In this document: one piece after another, positions 34,201 to 44,904 of the stretch
Numbering within the stretch: the first letter of the stretch is position 1
Layout: each line of letters starts with the position of its first letter
From: Rhododendron vialii
Taxonomy: Eukaryota > Streptophyta > Magnoliopsida > Ericales > Ericaceae
Reading direction: 5' to 3'
Assembly (NCBI RefSeq): GCF_030253575.1
Contig: NC_080564.1
Span: 6,244,501 to 6,308,500 of the forward strand
Length of the DNA: 64,000 bases
The notes under the pieces: generated by a model
The model's input: only the letters and a program-made list of their open reading frames with translations
What the model was told of the DNA's origin: nothing
Database searches by the model: none
Program-made: the position numbers and the translations under genes

Positions 34201-36545
34201 TTTATGCGCTACCCCGGAAAAAAAGAAAAGAAAAGAAGAAGCCCCTTTAGTATTAATTTATAAACAAGTCTCACATTGGGGAGGACCGGAAAAGACGAAG
34301 GTCCCAATCCAAAATAATTTCATCTTTCCAGTTCCTCGAGGAACATGCTTACAAGCTACAACAAGCAAACCACGTTGTTTATTCGACACAAAGAGCCATA
34401 ACATAATATATATATATGGAGGAAGCTATGATACACAGGGTATACCGTATGTCTAAATTATGACAATTTGTGATTTTCATTATGCAGATTTTTGGTTTTT
34501 TAATGCATATTTATGATTCTAGTTACGACTTGTACATTAAAATTTACCTGTTGAACAGGTCATTAGCAGGTTACCCATAATTAAAAAATATTATTATTAT
34601 GTAACCATAATTATTCGTTCCAAAATCCATAATACTTGTACCCTAACCAAATATATGCGTACAATATAAAAAATTAAATAATGTTACCCACAAATGTTAT
34701 AACAACATCATAAATTGGCATTATCTTACCACAATGAATCGTACCAAATTTTTTTGGACTCATATGATATTCCGTAACAAAATCAAAATATGTCGTACCA
34801 GAATCAACAATTGTTATACTCAAGCCAAAAATATTTGTAAAATGCCACAAATTTTATAAAATAACCACAATTATTATGACAACACCTAAAATTGTCATTT
34901 TCTTTACACAAGGTGTCGTATCAAAAGAAAACATATTTAAATACCACTAATTATATAACAAACCATAATTATTATGACAATACCATAAATTGACGTTTTC
35001 TTACCACAATGTGTCGTACTAAAGGAAATTAATTAAAATATTCCATAATAACACATGTCTAAAATACTACAAATTCAGTAATATAACCAAATTTGTTATG
35101 ACAACATCATAAATTGACGTTTTCATACCCAAACCGTGTCGTATAAAAAAATTCAATCAGAATGTTCAATTAACGATAGTTATAATCAACAGAATATCAT
35201 ACCACAAATTCAGTAATATAACCAAATTTGTTATGAAAACACCATAAATTGGCATTTTCATACCAACAACGTATCGTATAAAAAAAATTCAATCGGAATG
35301 TTCAGTAAACGATAGTTATAATTGGTAAAATATAATACCACTAATTATTTTCAATTCCCGCCACATTATTTTTTATAAATTTTAAAATTTTCACCATATT
35401 ATCTTAATTTTCGATTTCCTCCATACTATTTTTTCAAATTCTTATTTGTCCCTACACAATACCACAATAATTTAAATTAAAAATGAAGTTCTTGCACAAA
35501 ATTTTCATCCAAAAAATTCACCAAAAAGTAAGTACTATACCCAAATTTTTGAATACTACTACAATTTCCTCTCAAAATATTGTCTAAATCAAATTCTTTC
35601 TCTACAAAATTTAATTCAAAAAATCAAAATTCCTTCATGAAAAAATAAGAGGTCACTAAAAAAATAATTATCCTACTGTCTCAAATGCATACACTTTCGA
35701 CATTAAAATGGAGTACAAAAAAATAAGTGTGAATATCAAAAAATAGAGTGTGAAAATTACTCCCCTTTTTGTAATTGGTGAAATTAATTATATTAATACC
35801 CAATCTTATTAATATTCAGGGCGGTGCACTTAACAATTGGCACTATATATTTGACACATGGATCGGTGTCAAACCTTCACCCTATGCATACCAATCAAAA
35901 TTTAATGGTGGTCCTTGGAACTAGATCGTGGAAGTGAAATCTAAATAATTTTGTAAATTTATTGTCATTGTACTTTCTTTCAAAAAAAATATTATAGTCG
36001 ATATATTGATTTACACCAATGACATAGGCTATAATATGATCTACAAGTGTAGGCCCAGCACTAGGATGGAGGCATTTGAAATCTCTGTACAGTTTAAATG
36101 TCGTTAGTGAGTGTATTTTTGAAATGATCGATCAGGACTGTTAGGATGTTAAGTTATACAATATTTAATTTGTGATATTTTAGACATGTATCTTGCTTGG
36201 GTATAATAATTATTGATTGTGCTACGATATATTTTGGTCTTGTATCTAGTATCATTTGATCGATTTTTTTTGGTACGACACATTGTGGTAAGAAAGTGTC
36301 AATTTTTTGTGTTGTCATAACAATTGTGGTTATGTTATATAATTTGTAGTATTTTACACATGAGGGAGATGGAAAGAAAGTCAAGGAGGAGAGAACAACC
36401 TGTTACCTGCTAAATCCTTTTTTTATTTTATAAATTGATTTAATAAATGGGTGATCTGGATTATTTACATTGAAATCCAAGGGTTTAAAATCATGATGCG
36501 TACGGTACATCCCCTAATAAGGAATGTGTACCATAGAACTACACC

Positions 36546-36576
<31 letters not shown>

Positions 36577-39203
36577 CACACACACACACTTACTAAACAA
36601 GAACTAACCAAGCAGCCTATAGATGACACACAAAAACTAAATGATAGTGAATCTATAGCAAAAAAATTGAAGTCCAAATGATTGCAAGCATCTCCAACAG
36701 GAGATGTCGAAGCTGAGGTGGCATTTCCAACGGTCACTTTTGACATAAATGAACAATCCAATAGATATGTCTTCACTCATGCCAAAGCTGCATTGGTTTT
36801 GACACCTCCCACTCCTATGTCAATTTTCACATCTAGCTCTTCACATGCCAATTTTTCAAAAGTCTTATGCGTTCAAAAAAAATTTAACATCACCAATTTA
36901 ACATCTCCTGTTAGAGAACTGATTAAATTATGCAGAATTTGCACCTGCAAAGAGCTTGAAGGCCGTCGGCATGCTTCTTCGCTGCGTAGTCCTCAAAATA
37001 TCAGCTTTCTTTGCCATGTACAACCCTGGATCAACAATTACTGGTTTTGCCCTGTGATTCCTACATAATTTAGAAGTACATAAATTTATCTGGACACCAT
37101 AATTAGCATATAACCGAGTTCTAAAATTCTGTACAGAAAGATGGAAACCACGTACTCATTCCACCCAAGATCACTGGTATGATCGATGAAATTAAGATCA
37201 CGCGGCAGATTCGAGAACGTGTGAAGCAGATCTAATCAAATCAAATAACAAAACCCATTAGAAAAGAAAATTGATTTTCACACTCCTTTTTTGTCTGAGT
37301 GCACTTCATTTTTTATCTTCATTCATGTAGAATTACAAAATTATCCTTCATACATTTTTTCCTGTCACACATGAAAAGGGAAATCATGTAGTAATTTCAT
37401 ATTACTACAAAAAAAATGACTGCATTTGGATAAAAAAGGAGTGTGAAGATCAATTTCTTTCTAAGAAAAACCAAATAACCCATCTACTCAACAAACCAAA
37501 ACAATCAAACTTTAACTTTTTACAGCCTCTTGGATTGTAAGAAAGAGTGATAGGAAAAACCGAAAAACCGAAAAACCAATAAAAATATCACTTTTTGTGC
37601 TTTTATCTCCAATTTCTCACCAAATTAATCTATCTAAATGAGTGATTTAGCAAGAAACTCTTATTCCTCTTTTCTTTTCTTATCCAATCCCTCAATCCAA
37701 ATGGGCTGTTAAACTCAATAACAACGTTAAATTTCTCCGAGAGTTTCACCTAAAATCAATTAGCCATAGATGAAGTAGCCACTAGAATTAGAAAAATTCA
37801 AAATAACCTATGACATTCCACCCAAATCACACAAAGGCACCTGATCTTCGTGAAATGTCGCATAGATACCTGTACTATTTGATAACTCATCAATTTGCTC
37901 CTTGCCGTCTCCCTTCGATCGTCTAAAACCAACAAAATGGTTGATATAGATTACACGTGGCCTTATTGAAATTTCAAAATAACACTTGACTTCTCACCCA
38001 AATCATACAGAGACACCTTACCTTGATGAATTGTCACAAAAACACATGTACTATTTAATAATTCATCGATTTCTCATCTATCGCCACCCTCAATTTGAAA
38101 AGTAATGGAATTGGTGACATAGATTATATGTGGCCGTTTGTTTCCTCCTTTGAACTCCCACCCCCACTCTTTGTTTTCAAAAATAAAAAATTTAGTTCAA
38201 TTTTAAACAATTTGATCCCCTCCTCCACAACCCAACCCCTTTTCCCCCCTCTTATGGGTTTCTCTCTAACCAATCCACGGCATGAGAGAAATTGATGAGT
38301 TATTATAACGTACAGGTATTTATGTGACATTTCGTAAAGGTAAATGTCTCTGTGTAATTTTGTTGATAGGTCAAAGATTTTTCTGAAATTTGAATATGAT
38401 CATGTGTAGTTTATGTCACCCATTCAGTTAGTTTTTAGAGGGAGGGTGTCGGTAGGGGGGAATTGATGAATTATTAAATAGTACAGGTATTTATGCAACA
38501 TTTGATAAAGATCAAATGTCTTTGTGTGATTTTGTTGAAAGATTAAGAATAATTATGATTGTAGATGACTCAAACGAGCAAAGTGGGTTAAGTATATAAC
38601 AAACAAAATCGAAGCAACAAAAAGAAACCCACCGTCTTGAGTAACAAGTGGGTAATCCTTGGCACTGAGATTGATAAACCAGTCCCACTCCCCACCGGCC
38701 CTCAACAAAACAGCCGCCGCGTGCAGCGTGTTCGCCACCATCGTGGGGCCCCGATACGTCACGATATTCGCCTTCTTGATCATCGCTACATTACCGAACT
38801 TACCAAAAAGGGTATTATTCTTGACGAAGCTTTCCAGATCGAGCCGCTCCTGAAGCGGGGAATCGGCTTCGAGGTGCACGACGTAGCGGTTGCTGGGGTG
38901 GTAGAGGGCCAGGAGGGTACGCTTGAGCATCGGGCCGTCGCCGGCCGAGCCGGAGACGAGGTAAGCGAGGCGGGGGGGAGGGGGGAGGAGGGAGGTGGTC
39001 CGGAGCGGCTGGAGGTTTGGTTGGACGAAGACGGCAGGGTAGAGGGAGGGGGGGAGGAGAGAGAAGAGGGAGGCGAGGGAGGTTAGGGTTGTGAGGAAGA
39101 GGAGGAGCAGAGAGAGTGTGGAGAAGATTGCTAGTGGGAGGATCCATCTTGGGTTGTCCATTGCTTGGTGGGTGCGGGGGAAGAAGGTTTTCAATCTCTT
39201 CAT
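31201..39203 (-). CDS. GLCAT14A-like: GT14 beta-glucuronosyltransferase (GlcAT14-like), copy B
   Basis: Four exons on the minus strand: 38633-39203, 37156-37231, 36945-37060 and 31201-31715. Exons 2-4 are exactly the sizes of copy A, exon 1 is one codon shorter, and the product is 425 residues. Splice sites and phases are intact. Domain order matches copy A: signal anchor, proline-rich stem, [61 protein letters not shown]. Differences in conserved positions: [12 protein letters not shown] where copy A and the family have [12 protein letters not shown] (Trp to Gly), GWNE for GWKE, and ILRTTQRR for ILRVTQRR. Introns 1 and 3 have grown to 1.4 and 5.2 kb by transposon and plastid-DNA insertions. 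It may still be expressed; activity is uncertain because of the Trp change. Confidence 0.93.
31990..32119 (+). repeat. GAC/GAA trinucleotide repeat
   Basis: An imperfect array of GAC, AAA and GAA triplets in GT14-B intron 3. Read in frame it would give Asp/Lys/Glu repeats, but there is no start codon in that frame. Absent from GT14-A. Confidence 0.9.
32981..33383. mobile_element. PIF/Harbinger-like MITE, TAA duplication
   Basis: Ends GGCCCCGTTTGATAA and TTATCAAACGGGGCC, both bordered by TAA. Absent from GT14-A intron 3, where the flanks meet near 17660. Confidence 0.88.
33392..33868 (-). pseudogene. atpB-like ORF (plastid origin), chimeric or degenerate
   Basis: 158-codon open frame from ATG at 33868. 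Residues 13-55 follow the start of plastid ATP synthase beta: [20 protein letters not shown], then [15 protein letters not shown], compared with the family's E-K-x-x-G-x-I-x-x-I-I-G-P-V-L and G-K-M-P-x-I-Y-N-A-L. Beyond residue about 75 I see no relation to ATP synthase. The P-loop region is missing, so it cannot be a working subunit. The last codons run into intron sequence. Confidence 0.5.
33398..34240 (-). other. Plastid-derived DNA (NUPT) in GT14-B intron 3
   Basis: Contains the 3' half of rps14 and, downstream on the same strand, an ORF whose N-terminus resembles atpB. The matching stretch of GT14-A intron 3 (about 17670-17700) lacks it. The borders are the inverted pair ACTAAAGGGGCTTT (33393) and AAGCCCCTTTAGT (34241); the left one is ancestral intron sequence. 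Flanking composition and the decayed reading frame fit an old transfer. Confidence 0.75.
34018..34209 (-). pseudogene. rps14: rps14 pseudogene fragment (plastid ribosomal protein S14)
   Basis: Minus-strand frame reads [20 protein letters not shown], then [18 protein letters not shown] and PWATRSSW before the stop at 34018-34020. This is the C-terminal half of plastid S14. Upstream, the codon for Trp after DK has become TGA and the sequence decays into the insertion border. The N-terminal third is absent. Non-functional. Confidence 0.88.
34426..36536. mobile_element. AT-rich TIR element with sub-repeats, 2.1 kb
   Basis: Left end CTATGATACACAGGGTATACC; right end GGTACATCCCCTAATAAGG then GTGTACCATAG, inverse to the left. 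The interior is a series of about 90-bp units containing AATTGACATTTTCTTACC then ACAA(T/C)GTGTCGTA on the left, the same motif inverted on the right (TACGACACATTGTGGTAAG at 36272). A shorter sister is at 52455-53957. No ORF. Unit A has the empty site (CATAACATAATATACTTAC at about 17910). Confidence 0.85.
36548..36590. repeat. (AT)n(CA)n microsatellite
   Basis: Dinucleotide run directly beside the right end of the 2.1-kb element. Confidence 0.9.
36685..36918. mobile_element. MITE with CATCTCCAAC ends
   Basis: Ends AAGCATCTCCAACAGGAGATG and the complement CATCTCCTGTTAGAG. Absent from GT14-A, where CAAATGATTGGATAACTGATT is continuous (17965). Confidence 0.82.
37267..37466. mobile_element. MITE in GT14-B intron 1
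   Basis: Ends AAATTGATTTTCACACTCC and GGAGTGTGAAGATCAATTT are inverse over about 19 bp. Absent from GT14-A intron 1. Confidence 0.85.
37740..38560. mobile_element. Foldback insertion in GT14-B intron 1
   Basis: Two direct copies of a segment (ACCTGTACTATTTGATAACT at 37869; ACATGTACTATTTAATAATT at 38042) are mirrored by two inverse copies (TTATAACGTACAGGTATTTA at 38303; TTAAATAGTACAGGTATTTA at 38475). Missing from the 348-bp intron 1 of GT14-A. Confidence 0.78.
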
Positions 39204-39459
39204 TGTTTGTGTGTATGCCTATGTATATGTCAGTAATTTAAATGGGTGTAAAGAAACATTGTACGGAGTATTAGAAAGAGAGGGAAGGTGAAGAAGAAGG
39301 ATTGGGAAGGGGTGGGAGGGATTTAGGCAGAGAAGGGTATGGGAGAGATGAGATTGGATCAGTTGGTTGGAGAGCTCAGAGAGAGGATTTAACTGGGGTT
39401 CTGCTCTCTTTCTCTCTGTGCATTTATCTGGGTATCGAGAGAGAGGTGGATGCAACAGC

Positions 39460-40020
39460 GACTCCAAGAATTTTAATTCATAAGGTCGAAAATTTTCTCA
39501 AGTTTGAATCACTTTGTTTTTTTGGTCAAACGGGAACTTTATTTGAATCACATTCACCTAATGTTTAACATTGTTAATTATTGGCCAATTCAATCTTTAA
39601 AGTTTTTCAAAAAAAAAAAAGCAGGGTATTGTCTCCTCAAATCTCTTATGTAATATCAACGGGTTAGACCCTCTGGACATTGTACTAGTTTTAATTGGGC
39701 TTAGGTTTGAAACAGTAGGCTTCATATTCAAAACTTCACAGGCATTATCAACTCTTATGGGTTTGATCACACGGAGTATTGTTTTGGCTTTAATTGGACC
39801 CCGTCTTAGTGGACGATGGGATTGGATTCCCATGAATTAGTCGAGATGTACGTATACCCTGAATTAGTCATTAGGGTAGGGTCATATCAACTGTTAATGG
39901 GTTCATATGCTAGCCAACCGATTTCTATAGCATACTACATATTAATTTCTCGCCATGGGGTACATTGGCCTACCCCGCTAGTTTAGCTATGGCATCGCCA
40001 GTGGATACTGGAGGGTGTGT
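39460..40020. other. Unit B upstream block, no gene
   Basis: Intergenic. A SINE-like tail (GATTGGATTCCCATGAATTAG then TCGAGATGTACG) lies at about 39808-39865. This stretch interrupts the alignment with unit A between the GT14 leader and GTCAGACGGGAC (40019). Confidence 0.45.
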
Positions 40021-40689
40021 CAGACGGGACAACATCAGTACAACGTATGAGGAGAATATTTTTTTTTACGCGGGTTGAGACAACCAAAAATAAAAAAGTG
40101 AACAAATAGATTGGAGCGGATCAGGTAACAATCATTCACGCATTCATGCAAAAGTTTAGGCGCGGTAGTTACCAGATAAAAAGACCATTGGTTACTGAAG
40201 AATTTTAGTATAACGAAGCCATGAACAGTTACCTTACCTTTATTTTCAAAGAAAGTTTTGCGTAAGAAATAAATTTATTCATACCACACTCCTAAAGGGA
40301 TTAGGGTGTCGTACGAATTGATTACCCATATTGAAACTAAGAGACCTTGTTCATTTAATAATTAGAATTCAAAATCCTTAATCGAACAAGGTCAAATTGA
40401 TCGGATAGTGATACTTGCATAATTTATCTTATGGCTTATTACGTCTACTTTTTTTTTAGCAAGAAACTAAACTAACGGTTAATTAATTTCTTAATAGAAA
40501 AATGAATCAGTTCAATTGATCTACTTTTTCTATGAATAAGCAACTCCTGATCAAATTCACGAGTTCTACGTGAACCCCACCTGATCAGTGTCCCTCCCAA
40601 TGGGCATCCAAAACGAATACTGGAAACCCTGTGAAATCAACCACATAATTGGGGTTTCCTTTTACAATATACTTATGTGTCATTGGCTT

Positions 40690-40798
40690 CATTATTGTAT
40701 AGGATGCCACAAGTATAAGCGTTGAGATTGGCTCCCCAAGATTAGTCGAAGTATGCATAAACTGATTCGGATACCTGAGTTACCAAAAAAAAAAAAAC
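40690..40798 (+). mobile_element. SINE 3' fragment
   Basis: GATTGGCTCCCCAAGATTAGTC then CTGATTCGGATACCTGAGTT ending in an A tract; the same tail occurs at about 54910-54966. Confidence 0.55.
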
Positions 40799-41000
40799 CT
40801 AATTGAGCTATCAAACATCTTGAACTTATCTTATGGATTCTATTATCTCGTTGACTTTCTATGCCACAAAATTAACTATATGAAAATGGCAGATGCTTGA
40901 TTGGAGATGTCATTATATTGACTTTATTAATTAGTTCAAGAAAAAATTAGTTACAAGAATTTTAATTAGTAATCAAAATAATGGTTGATAAGAGTGGAAA

Positions 41001-41002
<2 letters not shown>

Positions 41003-41044
<42 letters not shown>
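41003..41044. repeat. (AT)n microsatellite
   Basis: About 20 AT units. Confidence 0.95.
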
Positions 41045-41046
<2 letters not shown>

Positions 41047-42355
41047 CCGGTAAGAATGAGAAAAAATGACACTTTTCTAACGTTTGGTTAGCATATTAGA
41101 AAGTGCTAGAAAGTTAATTTAATTTTGTTGTACAACCCATCTAAGCATAGCCACGCATAGCTTTGACTATCTTATTCAAAATACGAGAATTTTTTTTTTC
41201 TTGTGAAAGTAGTTAACTCTTACGAGACTTCCGTTGATTGATATATACCCACTAATTTCCACTCGTATTATAAATCATATTGTATAGAAAACGTAAGATA
41301 GTAACAACGAATAATTACTTGCAAGATTCTTAGAGAACTCTTCAATTTAAATAAGCGCATAGAAGAAAATAAGTTTTGCCTTTATTTTGTCTCATTTTCA
41401 CTTTCCATCCTACTTTTCTTTCTAGTCTCTATATATATATATAGTCCATAAAGAATGATGAAGAGATGACTCATTAAATTGGATGAGTATATCTGATCAG
41501 AATCATGCCGCCATCAATGCATCACTTTTTAACTCTTTAGGTAAATCTTGCATTTTTCAATGGGGAGAGAAAGATAGAGAGAAATTAAGAGAAATAAAGA
41601 CAACTGTATATGAATTTCATGTGTGCAAGTGCTTCTGATACTACAACAATTTATATACGTTCCTGTATATGAAAAACACCGGCCCATTGAGTTAATATTA
41701 TTTTCAGAACCCAATCAAACAAAAAGCTAACTTATGTTTGTGACCTTATAATTTCCAAAACAAAGTGGAAAGAGAGTGCAATCATTTATTCGTTTATACA
41801 AGCAACATCAATAAAATAGACTAATTACCCACAAAAAAAAAAAAAAAAACCATCAATAAAATAGAACTACAAAGAGAAAGCATTACAAGGAAGTAACCAT
41901 ATTTAATTCTCAAAGGTACACATCAGGTACGTAGCATATTTAAATTTCCGCATGACCAAAAAAAAATTTTTTTTGTTTTTTTATATCTCAATTAAGCAAA
42001 TATGTTAGCAATCTTTAACCTACGTAACATTTTTGAAGTCCACTGAACTGTTAACATCGTCCAAACTAACGTCGGAAATTAAATATAGATGAGAATGTGG
42101 GAATTGAGTAATTGATTATATTACTTGCATTCATGTATGCCTAATTACACCAAAAAAAAAAAATTTACACCTCAACGAGTCACCAATGTCAAGCCTCTTT
42201 GTTTTCTCTTTTATATCCTATATATACGGTTCTTGGGTCCCTCTCTCTTTTGGGCCAAAAAGACGGGCCCAGGTGGTGGCCTCTTGGGCCTTACTTGCCT
42301 AAGGCTGGGCCTGCTTACTCTATTGAGTGGTTGTGATTATCTTGATCTAAGCTAA

Positions 42356-42500
42356 GACCATCCACAGTGGTATAATCAAAAATGGATAACCAAAAGTTGA
42401 CACATCAGCTTTTGATTATCCATTTAAAAGGTTGCTAAGCTTAACAATATTGAGGTCCACAATGGTCACTTCTAGTCTATAATCAAAATAAGAGGTTCAC

Positions 42501-42533
<33 letters not shown>

Positions 42534-43105
42534 CTTATGTTTTCCACCATTGATCACTTCCCTCCATTACATTTGGTGGCTTTCATCCCTTATATTATGA
42601 ATTTGAAAAAAAAATCATGTACTCAAAAAAAAAAAAAATCATATGTGCTCTTGAATTTGGAAAAGAATGCAAGATTCTTCATGTACTCAACCACAGGGAG
42701 AGGAATGAAAAAAGAATAAAATAGAAACGGAAAAAAAAAGTGAAATACTTTAATCCAGCGACAATGAGTTGAATTGTAGATGATCGAAAGATACGAGCTT
42801 CACTTTTGGAGGGAAAGAAAGAGAAACAGGTTGTGGGTAAAGAGAATGAGATATAGAGTAGGCGAAGAAGAAAATACATTTGAAACATGCGTGTAAACAA
42901 TTTTGGAACCAATTAACTTATATGGTGTTTGATCCACAAATTTTGATTATTGAAAAATGTTGCTAGTTTTGGTTATCCAAAGCCCAAAATTTGATTATTT
43001 TTAAGAATGTTGCTAAGTTTGATTATACCATTATGAGCCATTTTTTACACCAACATTGTTAACTTTAAAAATAATTTGTTTTTGATTATACCACTGTGAA
43101 TGGCC
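42356..43105. mobile_element. PIF/Harbinger-like MITE, 750 bp, TAA duplication
   Basis: Ends GACCATCCACAGTGGTATAAT and ATTATACCACTGTGAATGGCC, with TAA at both borders. The empty site AAGCTAAGGGTTAAC is intact in unit A (28191). The interior has a CT microsatellite (42509-42532) and a short ATTGAACTC-type spacer, no transposase. The segment at about 45066-45808 appears to be a relative. Confidence 0.9.
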
Positions 43106-43319
43106 TAAGGGTTTAACTTACTTATTTATTGGGAAAGTATTTTCGCTTTTTCATCCCTCAACAATATTCTAGAATTTCCATGTAGGTACATAATAAATTC
43201 TTTTATAGAATCTTCTCAAACATTCCTAACTCATCGAACACTCTTCAAAAGTAATTTTTTTTCCCCTGCTAAATTTTGGAGGGAAGTGTAATCTAAATTG
43301 TTATAGAGTTAGGAGTGCC

Positions 43320-43531
43320 ATGGATGGAAAAGATATAGGTACCGACGGATTTCCTTTCGAAATCGTACCAATGGCCTCGCCGGGCCGTTTCTGGCCACCG
43401 GACGGCCGATCCGAACCGTCCAATAATTCTAAAAAAAAAAACGGAGGGGCCTTACGCGAGAAACAACGGCATCCAATGTGTGTAGGGTGTTGGATCAAGC
43501 ACTCTTTTTTTCGTGTATATATGTAAAATAA
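43320..43531. mobile_element. 210-bp insertion in unit B
   Basis: Unit A reads GAGTGCCATAAAAATGCACTC (29000). Unit B is split after GTGCCAT by a GC-richer segment containing GGACGGCCGATCCGAACCGTCC. Terminal repeats not evident; it shares the CCGTCC/GGACGG motif with the MITEs at 83 and 8116. Confidence 0.65.
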
Positions 43532-44535
43532 AATGCACTCATGAAATAATATCCAACCAAATGATTAACCATAGCCAAAAATTCTGATGCAATATAAATA
43601 TATACATAGTTGAACGTCGAGAAATTCCATTTAAAATAGCTCAACGTCGCTTACATGATTCCATCCAAAGACAATGGCAAAAGTCCATACAACCAAAAAA
43701 ATAGAGTAATGGGTTTATGTATGAATTGGGGGATCATGCATCTGACAGCTTAGATCTCATCTCGGCAATGTCTTCACTTAGATGCAAGCCTAATGCTCTC
43801 TTAGCGCATAGCCGCATATTGCAATGTATGCAGACCAAAATTGGGTAAAGTACCCATCAAAAGTAAAGGCTACAAATTTTCCGAACATCAACTAAACTTT
43901 AACCATATTGGGTGTTTTGGCTAAATAATTAAGCCACATTATTTTTTTTTTATCTTTATTAAAAAAAAACTGTGATTCATTTTTGTTCAACTCCATCAGC
44001 CATCATACTTCATCCCCAAAAAATCAAGCGTCGTATTTACCATGGGTCTGAATTTTTTCTTTTCATTCTTTTATTTGGGCCATGGTGGCAAAAGTGCTGG
44101 ACTATTACCCAAATGATTTTATGGCAGGCCCACGGACCAATCCATTCAATCCCAATGTTGAACATTACCATCTCCAAGGGATAATCAAAATTCCATACCA
44201 AATGGAGTATATAATTTCCTTATCTATGGGGCAAACTTGAGTCAATAGAAAAAGTCTACTCCAACAGAATCTTTAAATTTATTTTACCATCTATCAATTT
44301 ATACTAAGATTTAAATTTGTTACTCCCTTTATTTCTTGCAAATTTCAAATACTATTAAACATCTAATATTCATAACACCTCAAGTTGAAGAGCCACTTCT
44401 CTCTTTTCATATTTGAAGAGAGAGAAAGCTACACCAAAATAGTCTAGCACCTTTACTTCATTATAGGAGAGAGCAATTTTGCTTACATGACTCTTCAACT
44501 AAGGATAAAATTTGGTTTTGAAAATTGTAACAGGT

Positions 44536-44662
44536 TGATCTTGATCTTTGGCTCAGTAGTCTTTCCTCTTGGATTTGAGTCCTTGGGGTGAGGTTATGGG
44601 TTCGAGCTTATGGAGCAGCGGTCGGCTCCTTTGTAGTAATCTAATTGATCCAAAAAAAAAAC
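44536..44662 (+). mobile_element. tRNA-derived SINE with 11-bp target duplication
   Basis: A box TTTGGCTCAGTAGTC and B box ATGGGTTCGAGCTTATGG, ending in an A tract. TTGTAAC(A/G)GGT flanks both sides (44525-44535, 44663-44673). Confidence 0.88.
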
Positions 44663-44904
44663 TTGTAACGGGTCCCAAATAATGATCCATTGGAAGCTTG
44701 AACGATGCAAGTTTTGAAGAACCCAGAGTGGATTTATTACCAACATATCAAGAAGCTGAGAAATTTTCACCCTAGATTTTCCAAAGTGTGCACATTAAAC
44801 TCTTCTCACAATTGATGAGATGCCTGAATTTGTTTTGACAGCATTAAATCCTAGAATGCACGCCACACAAATAAAGCACTCTCTTTTATATAGCCCCTTC
44901 ACTC

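Larger units (their letters stand above)
29540..43950. repeat. Segmental duplication unit B (about 14.4 kb)
   Basis: Colinear with unit A and in the same orientation. Extra material in B includes MITEs at 29642, 32981, 36685, 37267, 37740 and 42356, a 1.08-kb insertion at 30084-31166, plastid DNA at 33398-34240 and the 2.1-kb element at 34426. Unit-A-specific insertions (two LTRs, LINE, SINE) are missing. Confidence 0.85.
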
